DNA of 64,000 bases from Vibrio campbellii CAIM 519 = NBRC 15631 = ATCC 25920 (GTDB taxonomy: Bacteria; Pseudomonadota; Gammaproteobacteria; Enterobacterales; Vibrionaceae), in NCBI RefSeq assembly GCF_002163755.1, contig NZ_CP015863.1, positions 1,922,001 to 1,986,000 on the forward strand, given 5' to 3'. Position 1 is the stretch's first letter. Every line of letters starts with the position of its first letter. Of the stretch, positions 18,598-26,916 are shown piece by piece. The position numbers and the translations under genes are program-made. The notes under the pieces are model-generated. The model was not told where the DNA came from, did no database searches, and saw only the letters and a list, made by a program, of their open reading frames with translations.

Positions 18598-20421
18598 CTA
18601 CTCCAAATACCACTCACTGCCTTGTACATCTGCTTCAACAAGCCAAGTACGGTCATTCCACTTCAAAGCATTATCAAGGCGGTTCTTTATCTGCCCGCCT
18701 TCCCATCGCCATTGCTGGGTAGGCAAATCACCGCAACGCTCAAGAGTGATATTGATTCCTTTCTGATCGAGGCACAACTCAGGAGCGCTCTGACTCATAA
18801 GCTTTCCTGCAGACGTTAACTTCCACTCTTGATTATCTCCACCATGACAACGCCAACCAAACACTCTTGAACCCTCTCCTGATGCGCTGTACTCCACATC
18901 AAGACACTGCGCGCCACTCTCCGTGTTGGTTTTTATTTTTTTCCATCCACCTTGGCCATCTTGCTCACCTGACGAAGCGGCAAACAGAGCTTCGACAACT
19001 GCCGTCATTGGCTGCGTGTAACGAGAAGCACGTGGGGCTTGGTACTGCCAGTTCTGGGGAATCGGCAATGACATATCCCACTCGCCGTAGCCATCGTAGT
19101 ATGATTTTGCCACCGCCATTGGTGTTGGTGTCCAGAGGAAATCTGGGTGACGATTTTGATACCACTCCCCTCCAATCACTTGTCCATTTGCATCGATTTC
19201 AAGGTCGTAGTAATACGTCACTCGTGATACGCCATCATAACGAGGCATGTCAGTCGAACGATGTGTAGGGTTAGTTTCAACCATGTATTCAACTTGCATT
19301 TGAACACCAACAATGGAAGCTGCGCGACGTGAGCGATATGTAGAGAAACGATCTTTGTCGTAAGATTCCAAGCTGATCATGACTTCTGCAGGGTCGGAAG
19401 CCGAGCGGTACGTTTGTGGATTAAAATATTGCAAGTTGTAGCCTAAAACAGGCTGGTTCCAAACTTGATAATCGTAAGTAGCATCCATGATCAAGCTACG
19501 GCCAGATAACCCCAACTGGTTTAACACCGCTAAGTGCCAACTGGCTGGGTTAGTATCAGTACAGTCCGGTTCAATCACTCGCCCATTTTCATCTTTTGCT
19601 GGGTTCTTTATGTTGCATCTCCCACCAATAAAACGAGTTTCAAACGGCGCTTCTGCCCACAATAATGTCCCAAGTGCTTTAATATCTGAAGGGTAAAATT
19701 TTAAAGGTTCACCGTTAGCGTCTGGCACAGTGACAGATTGCGTCGGTCTAGGAAGCATATACGCAGCCGCAGCCCAGCCATGACACAGTCCCATCCAGCG
19801 TTCTACACTGCCATTCGATTCGTAGTACCCTTTGCCAGAATCCCACGAACGTTTTGATAGCGTAAATTGAGTATCCCCCACCAGCAAATCGTATTTTTCA
19901 GCCGGAGATAAATCCTCTCGATCCTGCCCTTGAACCGAGACTACCGGTTTTTGAATGTGCGAAAAGTCAAAATACTCTTGCCAATTACTCGCACTGAGCT
20001 CCCTATCGCCATAACGCCAAGCAGCAGCACCGGAATACAGAGGCCAGTAGCTATCGGACCAAGGTTGTACATCAAGTCGTTTAAAGTTTGGTGTCTGACG
20101 GTGTAACTCATCGAGATTGCGAATCAGGCCATTTCCTAGATCAACCAAACGGGCTGGATTATCATTATTAAGATTCGCAGAAAATGAGTGAGGAAATTCT
20201 GATGTCGCTCTCTTCATAATGGCATCACGCACGGATGCTCGAATGGATTCCGACTCTTCAATATTAATGATGGGATACGTGTCGCCCTCCTTTTCGGGTA
20301 ACTCGTTCATCACTTCAATTGGGTTTTCATGAAAAGCACTCATGAAAACTTCAATGTTATTGTCAGCAGCCATCACCCCAAATGTGGGGGAAAGACAAAG
20401 TAAGGTCATTATTCGTTTCAT
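18598..20421 (-). CDS. Secreted transglutaminase-elicitor family protein with ricin-B lectin tail
   Basis: A 607-residue protein with a signal peptide (cleavage near VMA-ADNN). The central region matches the GP42-type transglutaminase (elicitor) family known from Phytophthora and marine vibrios. The likely nucleophile is Cys213 in RWMGLCHGWAAAAYMLP, with candidate His296 (NPASWHLAVLN) and Asp313 (IMDATYDYQVWN). The last 110 residues are a ricin-B-type lectin with QxW motifs (DNQEWKL, TQQWRW) and a CLDV/CLDQ pattern. It should cross-link Gln to amines outside the cell and bind a glycan. A TATAAT box and a Fur-like box overlap its promoter. It converges on the M4 protease gene. The substrate is unknown. 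Confidence 0.85.
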   Translation of the reverse strand: MKRIMTLLCLSPTFGVMAADNNIEVFMSAFHENPIEVMNELPEKEGDTYPIINIEESESIRASVRDAIMKRATSEFPHSFSANLNNDNPARLVDLGNGLIRNLDELHRQTPNFKRLDVQPWSDSYWPLYSGAAAWRYGDRELSASNWQEYFDFSHIQKPVVSVQGQDREDLSPAEKYDLLVGDTQFTLSKRSWDSGKGYYESNGSVERWMGLCHGWAAAAYMLPRPTQSVTVPDANGEPLKFYPSDIKALGTLLWAEAPFETRFIGGRCNIKNPAKDENGRVIEPDCTDTNPASWHLAVLNQLGLSGRSLIMDATYDYQVWNQPVLGYNLQYFNPQTYRSASDPAEVMISLESYDKDRFSTYRSRRAASIVGVQMQVEYMVETNPTHRSTDMPRYDGVSRVTYYYDLEIDANGQVIGGEWYQNRHPDFLWTPTPMAVAKSYYDGYGEWDMSLPIPQNWQYQAPRASRYTQPMTAVVEALFAASSGEQDGQGGWKKIKTNTESGAQCLDVEYSASGEGSRVFGWRCHGGDNQEWKLTSAGKLMSQSAPELCLDQKGINITLERCGDLPTQQWRWEGGQIKNRLDNALKWNDRTWLVEADVQGSEWYLE

Positions 20422-20432
20422 TTCGGAACTCT

Positions 20433-20438
20433 ATTATA
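20433..20438 (-). promoter_or_regulatory. Minus-10 element TATAAT of the transglutaminase gene
   Basis: A perfect TATAAT on the minus strand ends 11 bases before the ATG at 20421, implying a very short 5' leader. The region where the -35 would lie is occupied by the Fur-like box. Confidence 0.6.
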
Positions 20439-20458
20439 CGTCAGTTAAATTCATTATC

Positions 20459-20477
20459 GATAATCATTCTCATTATC
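20459..20477 (-). promoter_or_regulatory. Candidate Fur box
   Basis: GATAATCATTCTCATTATC matches the 19-bp Fur consensus at 16 of 19 positions. An overlapping palindrome CATTATCGATAATC (20452-20465) extends it. Its position over the -35 region of the transglutaminase promoter predicts repression when iron is plentiful. Confidence 0.7.
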
Positions 20478-20743
20478 GAGTGGTGACGTAGAGTGCTTAG
20501 TTCGCGCTCTAAAATCAATCAACTCATCGGACCAATCATGCAATTCGTGATTCCACCTGCGAAGATTTGTTGTATTTATCACCAAATTTATTTAAAGCGA
20601 AACTTATTGATAATTGCGCATTTGCTGGGGCTAAAGATGTGATGACAATGCAAGCAATTAAGAGTCCACAATGATTAAATGGCTTAGTTTTTTCCCATTT
20701 CGCCGATACAATAGAAAACCAATGATCAAAGCCGCAGTGAACC

Positions 20744-21094
20744 GTGAAAGCATCTGAACTCATCACCATAATCAACAACTTGCCTGAAGGTAGTAACCCC
20801 GATATCGTCATGGGAGAAGAATGGCTACCTGAACGCTTGGAAAGCACCACACTCGATGGTGACATGCTGTTCATGCACTTCGATAACGCACCAGAAGATA
20901 GCCAAGGCGAAGAAGAAGGTCGTGGTTTTGTTGACCATGAAATTGACTTGATTCGTACTCGCCTAAAACAAATCCTTGATGAAGATAGCGACAGTGCGTC
21001 AAAAGCCGATGCCATGTTAGGTTTGTTTCTGATGGGACATGAACTTAGCAGCTCACAAGTTATCGAAATACTCGAAGAAGATTCAGAACACTGA
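20744..21094 (+). CDS. Hypothetical acidic protein
   Basis: A 116-residue, strongly acidic cytoplasmic protein that starts with GTG. It has no membrane segment. The first part (MKASELITIINNLPEGSNPDI) looks helical, followed by a beta-rich part and a helical C-terminus (ILEEDSEH). It lies 22 bases upstream of the PhoD-like phosphatase gene and is probably co-transcribed with it. I do not recognise the family; the function is unknown. Confidence 0.65.
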   Translation: MKASELITIINNLPEGSNPDIVMGEEWLPERLESTTLDGDMLFMHFDNAPEDSQGEEEGRGFVDHEIDLIRTRLKQILDEDSDSASKADAMLGLFLMGHELSSSQVIEILEEDSEH

Positions 21095-21116
21095 TTTAAA
21101 ATAATAGGAAACCGCT

Positions 21117-23057
21117 TTGCCAACATCGCTCAATACCAACGAACACCACTCTCTTCCCCTAATTATTGCCGGTCCGATTTTAAGAAAAGTCACCGCAACG
21201 GAAGTGAACATTTGGTTGGTGACAACGCAACCTCTCGAAGGCTTGGTTGAAATCAGCGATGCTGGCACGGGTGAACAATACTATTCTCAGCCTGTTTCAA
21301 AAGAGTATCTATTACAAGTCGGTAAACGTGCTTGGGTTTGCATGCTGACGCTGCAAGGCGAATTTCCTACCCACCGTGCACTGCGTTATCAGCTCCATAC
21401 TCAATCCGGTTTGTTAACCGAGTTGATGCCCCATCTTATCTATGACGAACATAAGCAAACAGCACAAGGTGTGGAATTCTTGATCAGCGAGAAAGCTGAT
21501 TATGTATTGCACGGTTCTTGTCGTAACCCACATCATTTCAGTAAGGACACACTCGTCCAAGCAGACGCAAAAGTTGCTAGCCAGCAGATAGAAGACCGCC
21601 CAGATATGCTGATCATGAGCGGCGATCAAATCTATGCCGATCATGTGGCGGGGCCAATGCTGGACGCCATCGAACAGTTGGTTGAGTTATTGGGCTTACC
21701 TTACGAAGAGTTCGAACAAGCGCCGATTAAAAACACGCAAGAGCTGTATCAAAGCCCAGATTGCTTTTATGGCCGAGATAACATTCTGCCCCACTACGTT
21801 GACGATGGCAGCTTACTGAGCAAGTTCTTACCTCATCATGGCACGCCCATCTTCAGCTCGCGCGAATGTGAAAACCATCTCATTAGTTTTGCCGAACTGT
21901 TTGCGATGTACCTACTCGTTTGGTCTCCAGTGCCTTGGACGTTAGTCAATCGCGAACGTTTATTGGATAGAAAATTCACTACGGGCGGAAAAACACTAGA
22001 GCCAAAATGGCAGCAGCATTGGCGTGACGAAAAAGTTCACATCGATGCTTTTGTTGAAGGTTTGGATAAAGTCCAGCGTTTGCTCGCTCATGTTCCTACT
22101 TACATGATCTTTGATGATCATGACGTGACCGACGATTGGAATCTCACAGTTGGCTGGGAAAAAGCAGCCAATGAGAACCTCTTCTCGCATCGCATCATTG
22201 GTAACAGTCTGATCGCTTACTGGCTGTGCCAAGGTTGGGGAAACGCGCCAGAAAAATTCAACGCTCCATTTATGGAGCATGCGCGTCGCTACTTTGAACA
22301 GCTAACTTTAGAATCCCAAGACGAGTTCATTAAGTACCTGTATCGTTTTGAAGATTGGCACTACACGATTCACACCTCACCAAAAGTGGTGGTGCTGGAT
22401 ACGCGTACTCGTCGCTGGCGCTCAGAGTCTCGTATGAATAAACCATCGGGTTTGATGGATTGGGAAGCCTTGATTGAATTCCAACAAGAGTTGATGCATC
22501 AAGACAAAGTGATCATTGTCTCTGCCGCGCCCATGTTTGGTGTGAAGTTTATTGAAACGCTGCAACGCATCATGACGGGCTTTGGTCAGCCATTGCTGAT
22601 TGACGCAGAAAACTGGATGGCGCACCCCGGCAGTGCGAATACCTTAATCAGTATTTTCACTCACACCAAGACACCAACTAACTTCGTGATTCTCTCTGGT
22701 GACGTGCACTACTCTTTCGCTTATGACATCAAGTTGCGCTTTCGCCGCAATAGTCCAAACATCTATCAGATCACTTGCAGTGGGATTAAGAACCAATTTC
22801 CTGCACAACTGCTGAGCGCATGTGATGCTATGGATCGCATGTTGTATAGCCCTCGCTCACCATTGAACTTGTTCACAAAGCGCAAGCGTTTGAAGATTTT
22901 TAAACGCGCCCCAAGCAATCACAATTTCTACCGATTAGTGAACCAAAGTGCGATTGGCGAGCTGAGACTAGATGAAGATGGAAAGCCAACTAATATCAGT
23001 ATTTTAACAGGTGAAGGTGACTCAATATATTTCCCTCCAACACAAGTTGAGGAATAA
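21117..23057 (+). CDS. PhoD-like metallophosphatase
   Basis: A 646-residue protein of the PhoD/alkaline phosphatase D type. Metal-binding motifs are visible: HGSCRNPH, MSGDQIYAD, MIFDDHDVTDDWN and the C-terminal LSGDVHYSF. Such enzymes hydrolyse phosphodiesters or monoesters with Ca/Fe or similar metals. No signal peptide is evident, unlike classic exported PhoD, so it may act in the cytoplasm. The start is a TTG with an AGGAAA ribosome site (21106-21111). It follows the acidic hypothetical gene closely. Confidence 0.88.
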   Translation: MPTSLNTNEHHSLPLIIAGPILRKVTATEVNIWLVTTQPLEGLVEISDAGTGEQYYSQPVSKEYLLQVGKRAWVCMLTLQGEFPTHRALRYQLHTQSGLLTELMPHLIYDEHKQTAQGVEFLISEKADYVLHGSCRNPHHFSKDTLVQADAKVASQQIEDRPDMLIMSGDQIYADHVAGPMLDAIEQLVELLGLPYEEFEQAPIKNTQELYQSPDCFYGRDNILPHYVDDGSLLSKFLPHHGTPIFSSRECENHLISFAELFAMYLLVWSPVPWTLVNRERLLDRKFTTGGKTLEPKWQQHWRDEKVHIDAFVEGLDKVQRLLAHVPTYMIFDDHDVTDDWNLTVGWEKAANENLFSHRIIGNSLIAYWLCQGWGNAPEKFNAPFMEHARRYFEQLTLESQDEFIKYLYRFEDWHYTIHTSPKVVVLDTRTRRWRSESRMNKPSGLMDWEALIEFQQELMHQDKVIIVSAAPMFGVKFIETLQRIMTGFGQPLLIDAENWMAHPGSANTLISIFTHTKTPTNFVILSGDVHYSFAYDIKLRFRRNSPNIYQITCSGIKNQFPAQLLSACDAMDRMLYSPRSPLNLFTKRKRLKIFKRAPSNHNFYRLVNQSAIGELRLDEDGKPTNISILTGEGDSIYFPPTQVEE

Positions 23058-23200
23058 ATCAGCGCTTTTGCGGTCAAACAGAGTATTGAGCAAAATCACC
23101 TTCTCAATCGTATGAGTTCTTGATCAAATTGCTTCAAGACCTTGAGATTTTCTCGAACCATTACCATCTTAAATAAATAGATAACAGCTTGGTGTTTAAC

Positions 23201-23641
23201 ATGTTTAATTCGCTTACTTCATTATTTAAACAACTTATTGAAGGCTCAGACCTTAGCCAATCCAACACACTGTCACCCAATATGGCGATAGCATGCTTGC
23301 TTTGTGAAGTGGCGGGTGCAGACCATCAAATCGATGAAAGAGAGCAAGCAACTAAACGTTCTCTGATCATGAAATTGCTCTCATTGACGGAAGAAGAGAC
23401 CAACACTCTCCTCGCTCAAGCTCAAAGCAAATCGAGTGAGTCGACTTCCCTTTATGACTTTACATCTCAGCTGCGTGAGCTTTCTCAAGAAACCCGCTAT
23501 AAGCTCATCAAGAGTATGTGGGAAGTAGCGTACGCTGATGGAGAAGTTGATCCGTTAGAAGATGCCGTCATCCGTAAAACGGCCGAACTGCTCTATGTTG
23601 ACCACAGTGACTTTATTCGAGCGAAGCTGCAATCTCAGTAA
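23201..23641 (+). CDS. TerB-family protein
   Basis: A 146-residue all-helical protein of the TerB (tellurite-resistance/COG4103) family. Paired acidic motifs are typical: VAGADHQIDERE and VAYADGEVDPLED. These bind metal in KP-TerB. It is annotated from the ATG at 23201; an upstream TTG has no support. It stands alone downstream of the phosphatase gene, so a true tellurite-resistance role is not implied. Confidence 0.85.
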   Translation: MFNSLTSLFKQLIEGSDLSQSNTLSPNMAIACLLCEVAGADHQIDEREQATKRSLIMKLLSLTEEETNTLLAQAQSKSSESTSLYDFTSQLRELSQETRYKLIKSMWEVAYADGEVDPLEDAVIRKTAELLYVDHSDFIRAKLQSQ

Positions 23642-23670
23642 AGCAGCCTCAGGATAAGTAATAACCAATA

Positions 23671-23698
23671 AAAAACGCGCTACATGAGCGCGTTTTTT
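23671..23698 (+). terminator. Rho-independent terminator after the TerB-like gene
   Basis: An 11-bp stem AAAAACGCGCT / AGCGCGTTTTT with a short loop and a T6 tail, 30 bases after the stop codon. Confidence 0.9.
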
Positions 23699-23842
23699 GG
23701 GTCTCTATCTTGGATTCAGCCTAAACAAATCGCCTTCCTTCCAGAGCCAAGCCAACATTGTTGTTATCTATTAATAACTAATTTAGTACTGGCTTATGAC
23801 GAGAAGACTGAATTCCAATGAAAGATTGATGAAAGCCTAGGT

Positions 23843-24373
23843 TTACAGCATGGTCAGTGCAAGTTTCGCTAAGTTGTACGCATCCACGTAGCCCGAATGC
23901 TGGCGGCCTTCCCACTCAATACCTTTCGCTTCTTGCGCCGCTTTATGCCCAATACGTTTGTCTTTAAGACGGTTTTGGATTCGGTACAACGTCGCTAAGT
24001 TAATAAACTCGGTAAATGGGGCATCAATGCTCTTTTGTTGACACTCTTCTAGCAGAATAAGATCATCACGTCCCCAAGAGGCGTAAATCTTGTTGCGACC
24101 GCCGAAGTTCTTTAGCATCGACTTGAGCACCTCTTCTAGTGGTCGACCTTGTTTTTCAACCTTACGAGGCGTGATACCGGTTAGCTCAGCACAGAACAGA
24201 GAGACTTCATCATGCTCTGGTTTCACGTAGTATTGCGCGCGTTTTACGATTTCACCTTTCGACAAATCTATTTCAGCCAAACCAACTTCAATGATCTCGC
24301 CCGTGCTACCCACGCCGTTTTCATTCCAGCAGCACATTTCTAAATCGAAGCAGACGATACGGTTATGGTTCAT
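23843..24373 (-). CDS. DEDDh 3'-5' exonuclease (KapD/ERI-1-like)
   Basis: A 176-residue exonuclease. ExoI Asp-Glu is in VCFDLEMCCW, the ExoII region is around ASWGRDDLILL, and ExoIII is HSGYVDAYNLAKL, giving the DEDDh set with two metals. Small proteins of this type trim RNA or DNA 3' ends. No partner is visible next to it. The ribosome site is weak (AGGAA lies 12-13 bases before the ATG). Confidence 0.85.
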   Translation of the reverse strand: MNHNRIVCFDLEMCCWNENGVGSTGEIIEVGLAEIDLSKGEIVKRAQYYVKPEHDEVSLFCAELTGITPRKVEKQGRPLEEVLKSMLKNFGGRNKIYASWGRDDLILLEECQQKSIDAPFTEFINLATLYRIQNRLKDKRIGHKAAQEAKGIEWEGRQHSGYVDAYNLAKLALTML

Positions 24374-24455
24374 AGTTTGTCTTGATTCCTAACGTAAATT
24401 TGAAAGCGTGAGATTCTACCGTAACCAATCTCAAAACTCGAATTTGCTCGCTGAA

Positions 24456-25997
24456 TTAATCGCCGATCGATACAGAGTTTCGACCATTTTTCTTACTTTG
24501 GTAGAGCTGCACGTCCATTTTATGGAACAAACTCTCAGGATCTTCACCTTTGTGCACCGCGGCACCGATACTCAAGGAGCAAATGATAGGCGTGCTTTCG
24601 TAGTCAAATGGTGAACTCGCCACGATGCCACGCAACTTGTCTAGATAGGTGGCAAGCTCTTCTTTATCCGTTACCTGCGATAAGATACAGAACTCATCAC
24701 CACCTGCTCGGTAAAAACGGTCACCATCAAGTAGATTCGCATTCACCAGTTTCGTCACATGCAATAACGCTTCATCACCAGCCAAATGGCCATATTTATC
24801 ATTAATCAGTTTGAAGCGGTCGATATCGAAGCCAACCAAAGAGAACTTAACGTCACCATTAATGTAGTGCAGCAAGTTATCGTTAAATACGCGTCGGTTG
24901 AGCAATTGGGTCAATGGGTCTAATTCCGCCATACGCTTCAGCTCCACGGTTTTACTATCAAGCATGACCGCTAGGCGTTCTTTCTCACGAGATTGAAGGT
25001 TGACGATATAACTGATCAACAGAGCGATGACTAAGCCTGCGATGCCGGTGCCGTAAAGCACTGAACGCTCCCAAGCAGAAACCGATTCTGACAATTTGAA
25101 CTCAACTTGCCATTCACGATTTGGCAGCGGAATGGTCCGACTGATAATTTTGCTATTCAACCCATCCCAATCGGCGCTTTTGAACAGCACAGGATCGTCG
25201 TAAGCATCAAAGCCCATGTCCTCAACTTTGACCGACATATCTAGCTCTGTGGCAGTTTTAGTAATCAATTGGTCAAAGTACACGGTGCTTCGTACCACAC
25301 CAATGACCACACCAAGCAGCTCGTGTTTGTCGTAGCTAAAAACTGGGTGATAAACCAGCAAGCCTGACTTTTCTAAAGATTGATCGTATCCATCTTGTAG
25401 CAGGCGAACTTTGTCAGAAATGTTTGGGCGATTATTCTTAATAATGTCATCAAGAATCAATTCAAATCGCAAACGTGATGAGTAAAAGCCCAGTAATGAT
25501 AAATTGGTTTCGGTTCTTGGGTAGATGTCTGTTGCAATAAAGGCTGGCGCGCTGTTTTCAAGGATATAACCCTGAGTTCTTGGGCCGTCTTTTGGTACAG
25601 TAAAAATCTCAAAAGTAGGAAAGGTTTTTCGGGTCTTTTTTAAGTAAGCATCAAGCTCATTTGGCGCCACACGCTCCATCCACTGCAAACCAATTAAGCT
25701 CTGTGAACCTTCTACCACGTGTTTCGCGTAGTAAGGAAATTGCGTCCAGTAAGACTTGTCGACGGAATGAAAGAAGTTGGCACCAGCACCAATGAACTCA
25801 AGATCGTTTTCTACGGCAAGTTTGAGAGATTCCGCTTGGCGGTCAGCCAAGGTATCAAAGATGGTCATGGTGTAACGCTGTTGGATTTTGTAGGCAACAC
25901 CCACCATGCCTGCGGCAACAATAATGACCGTAATAAAGGCTACAATAGAAGCAGAATATCGTTTGAAAATGCTCTGTTGAGCCGTGCTATATGTCAT
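24456..25997 (-). CDS. Membrane diguanylate cyclase with CHASE sensor
   Basis: About 513 residues. A first membrane helix (about 18-38), a periplasmic CHASE-type domain (about 50-300; FHSVDKSYWTQFPYYA, LEWMERV-like LQWMERVAP), and a second membrane helix (about 310-330) lead to a C-terminal GGDEF domain. AGGDEF is intact, with FDIDRFKLINDKYGH before it, so it should make c-di-GMP. The RxxD inhibitory site is not present. The start at 25997 follows GGAACACGAA; the open frame extends to 26072 without a better ribosome site. Confidence 0.88.
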   Translation of the reverse strand: MTYSTAQQSIFKRYSASIVAFITVIIVAAGMVGVAYKIQQRYTMTIFDTLADRQAESLKLAVENDLEFIGAGANFFHSVDKSYWTQFPYYAKHVVEGSQSLIGLQWMERVAPNELDAYLKKTRKTFPTFEIFTVPKDGPRTQGYILENSAPAFIATDIYPRTETNLSLLGFYSSRLRFELILDDIIKNNRPNISDKVRLLQDGYDQSLEKSGLLVYHPVFSYDKHELLGVVIGVVRSTVYFDQLITKTATELDMSVKVEDMGFDAYDDPVLFKSADWDGLNSKIISRTIPLPNREWQVEFKLSESVSAWERSVLYGTGIAGLVIALLISYIVNLQSREKERLAVMLDSKTVELKRMAELDPLTQLLNRRVFNDNLLHYINGDVKFSLVGFDIDRFKLINDKYGHLAGDEALLHVTKLVNANLLDGDRFYRAGGDEFCILSQVTDKEELATYLDKLRGIVASSPFDYESTPIICSLSIGAAVHKGEDPESLFHKMDVQLYQSKKNGRNSVSIGD

Positions 25998-26155
25998 TTC
26001 GTGTTCCACGTTTTTTGCGTGCAATGCTTCGATAATGATGGAAATACTGCGCCACATGTGGGTAAACATCAAGCAACAACGTTTGCCGCTCCGTCTAATC
26101 GTTGATTTTTCATGCTAATCATGCGGTATATTCACGAATTATTACAGTCTTAAGC

Positions 26156-26181
26156 CTTGAATATGCTACCATCCACCATCA
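26156..26181 (+). promoter_or_regulatory. Possible sigma-32 (heat-shock) promoter
   Basis: CTTGAA (26156-26161) is a perfect sigma-32 -35 core. CACCATCA (26174-26181), 12 bases on, partly matches CCCCATnT. The spacer is slightly short. It lies about 100 bases before the DUF2760 gene that begins the twin-Hsp70 operon. Confidence 0.35.
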
Positions 26182-26283
26182 TTTTAATGTCTAAACTTGG
26201 TGCAGGTCGCAAAGACGATCCTTTTAGTAAACACATGAGCCAACACTGAGCACCAATAAATCAATAGAAAGAGAAAAAACGTC

Positions 26284-26916
26284 ATGAACATTGATTTGAA
26301 CCTAATTCCTCAAACGTTCGATATGCTGCATGCTGGTTTGGCAGCTTCGAGTGTTTTGCTTCTTCTGATCGCGGCATCGCGCAAATCAAAAGTGGTCGAG
26401 AAAGTGGTAGAAAAACCGGTCGAGAAAATCGTCGAGGTTGAGAAGCCAGTTGAGAAGATCGTTGAAGTAGAAAAAGTAGTGGAAGTAGAGAAAGTCGTAG
26501 AGCGTGTTGTAGAAGTTGAATCAAAACTTGCAACAGCATCAACGGACTCTGCAATGCAACTGCTTTCTATCATGCAACAAGAAGCTCGTCTGATTGACTT
26601 CCTAAAAGAAGACCTAACGTCATTCTCTGATGAAGAAGTAGGCGCAGCTGCTCGCGTAATCCACACTGGCGGTCAGAAAGTACTGAACGACTACGTGACG
26701 CTAGCGCACGTTCGTAACGAAGACGAAGAAACTCGCATTACGGTTGAAGAAGGCTTCAACCCACAAGAAATCCGCCTAACTGGCAACGTAACAGGCAGCG
26801 CGCCATTCAACGGCACGCTAGTTCACAAAGGTTGGAAAGCAACATCAATGACGTTGCCTAAACTGGCTGAGAACTACGATGCATCTGTGATCGCTCCAGC
26901 TGAGGTTGAGCTGTAA
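26284..26916 (+). CDS. DUF2760 protein, membrane-anchored partner of Hsp70
   Basis: A 210-residue protein: N-terminal hydrophobic helix (about 15-31), then a charged repeat stretch of VEK/VEKIVE units (about 34-78), then a DUF2760 domain (about 85-210; MQLLSIMQQEARLIDFLKED, RVIHTGGQKVLNDY, VTGSAPFNGTLVHKGW). It is probably tethered to the inner membrane with the domain in the cytoplasm. The stop overlaps the ATG of the next Hsp70 gene (TAATG), so the two are translationally coupled. The function is unknown; the context says it works with the Hsp70 pair. Confidence 0.88.
   Translation: MNIDLNLIPQTFDMLHAGLAASSVLLLLIAASRKSKVVEKVVEKPVEKIVEVEKPVEKIVEVEKVVEVEKVVERVVEVESKLATASTDSAMQLLSIMQQEARLIDFLKEDLTSFSDEEVGAAARVIHTGGQKVLNDYVTLAHVRNEDEETRITVEEGFNPQEIRLTGNVTGSAPFNGTLVHKGWKATSMTLPKLAENYDASVIAPAEVEL
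26383..26524 (+). repeat. Coding repeat of VEK-type units
   Basis: About 140 bases inside the DUF2760 gene encode degenerate repeats of the form VEKVVEKPVEKIVEVEK. They form a long charged helix or linker between the membrane helix and the domain. Confidence 0.7.

Noticed and set aside
20536..21126. 196-residue minus-strand open frame
   Set aside because: It overlaps the acidic hypothetical gene and is a Ser/Pro-rich shadow with no ribosome site.
23201..23641. Part of a tellurite-resistance operon with the TerC gene
   Set aside because: The TerC-like gene is 25 kb away on the other strand and no other ter genes are near.
26383..26524. Tandem DNA repeat or small mobile element
   Set aside because: The repeats follow codons of a charged protein linker and are not exact at the DNA level.
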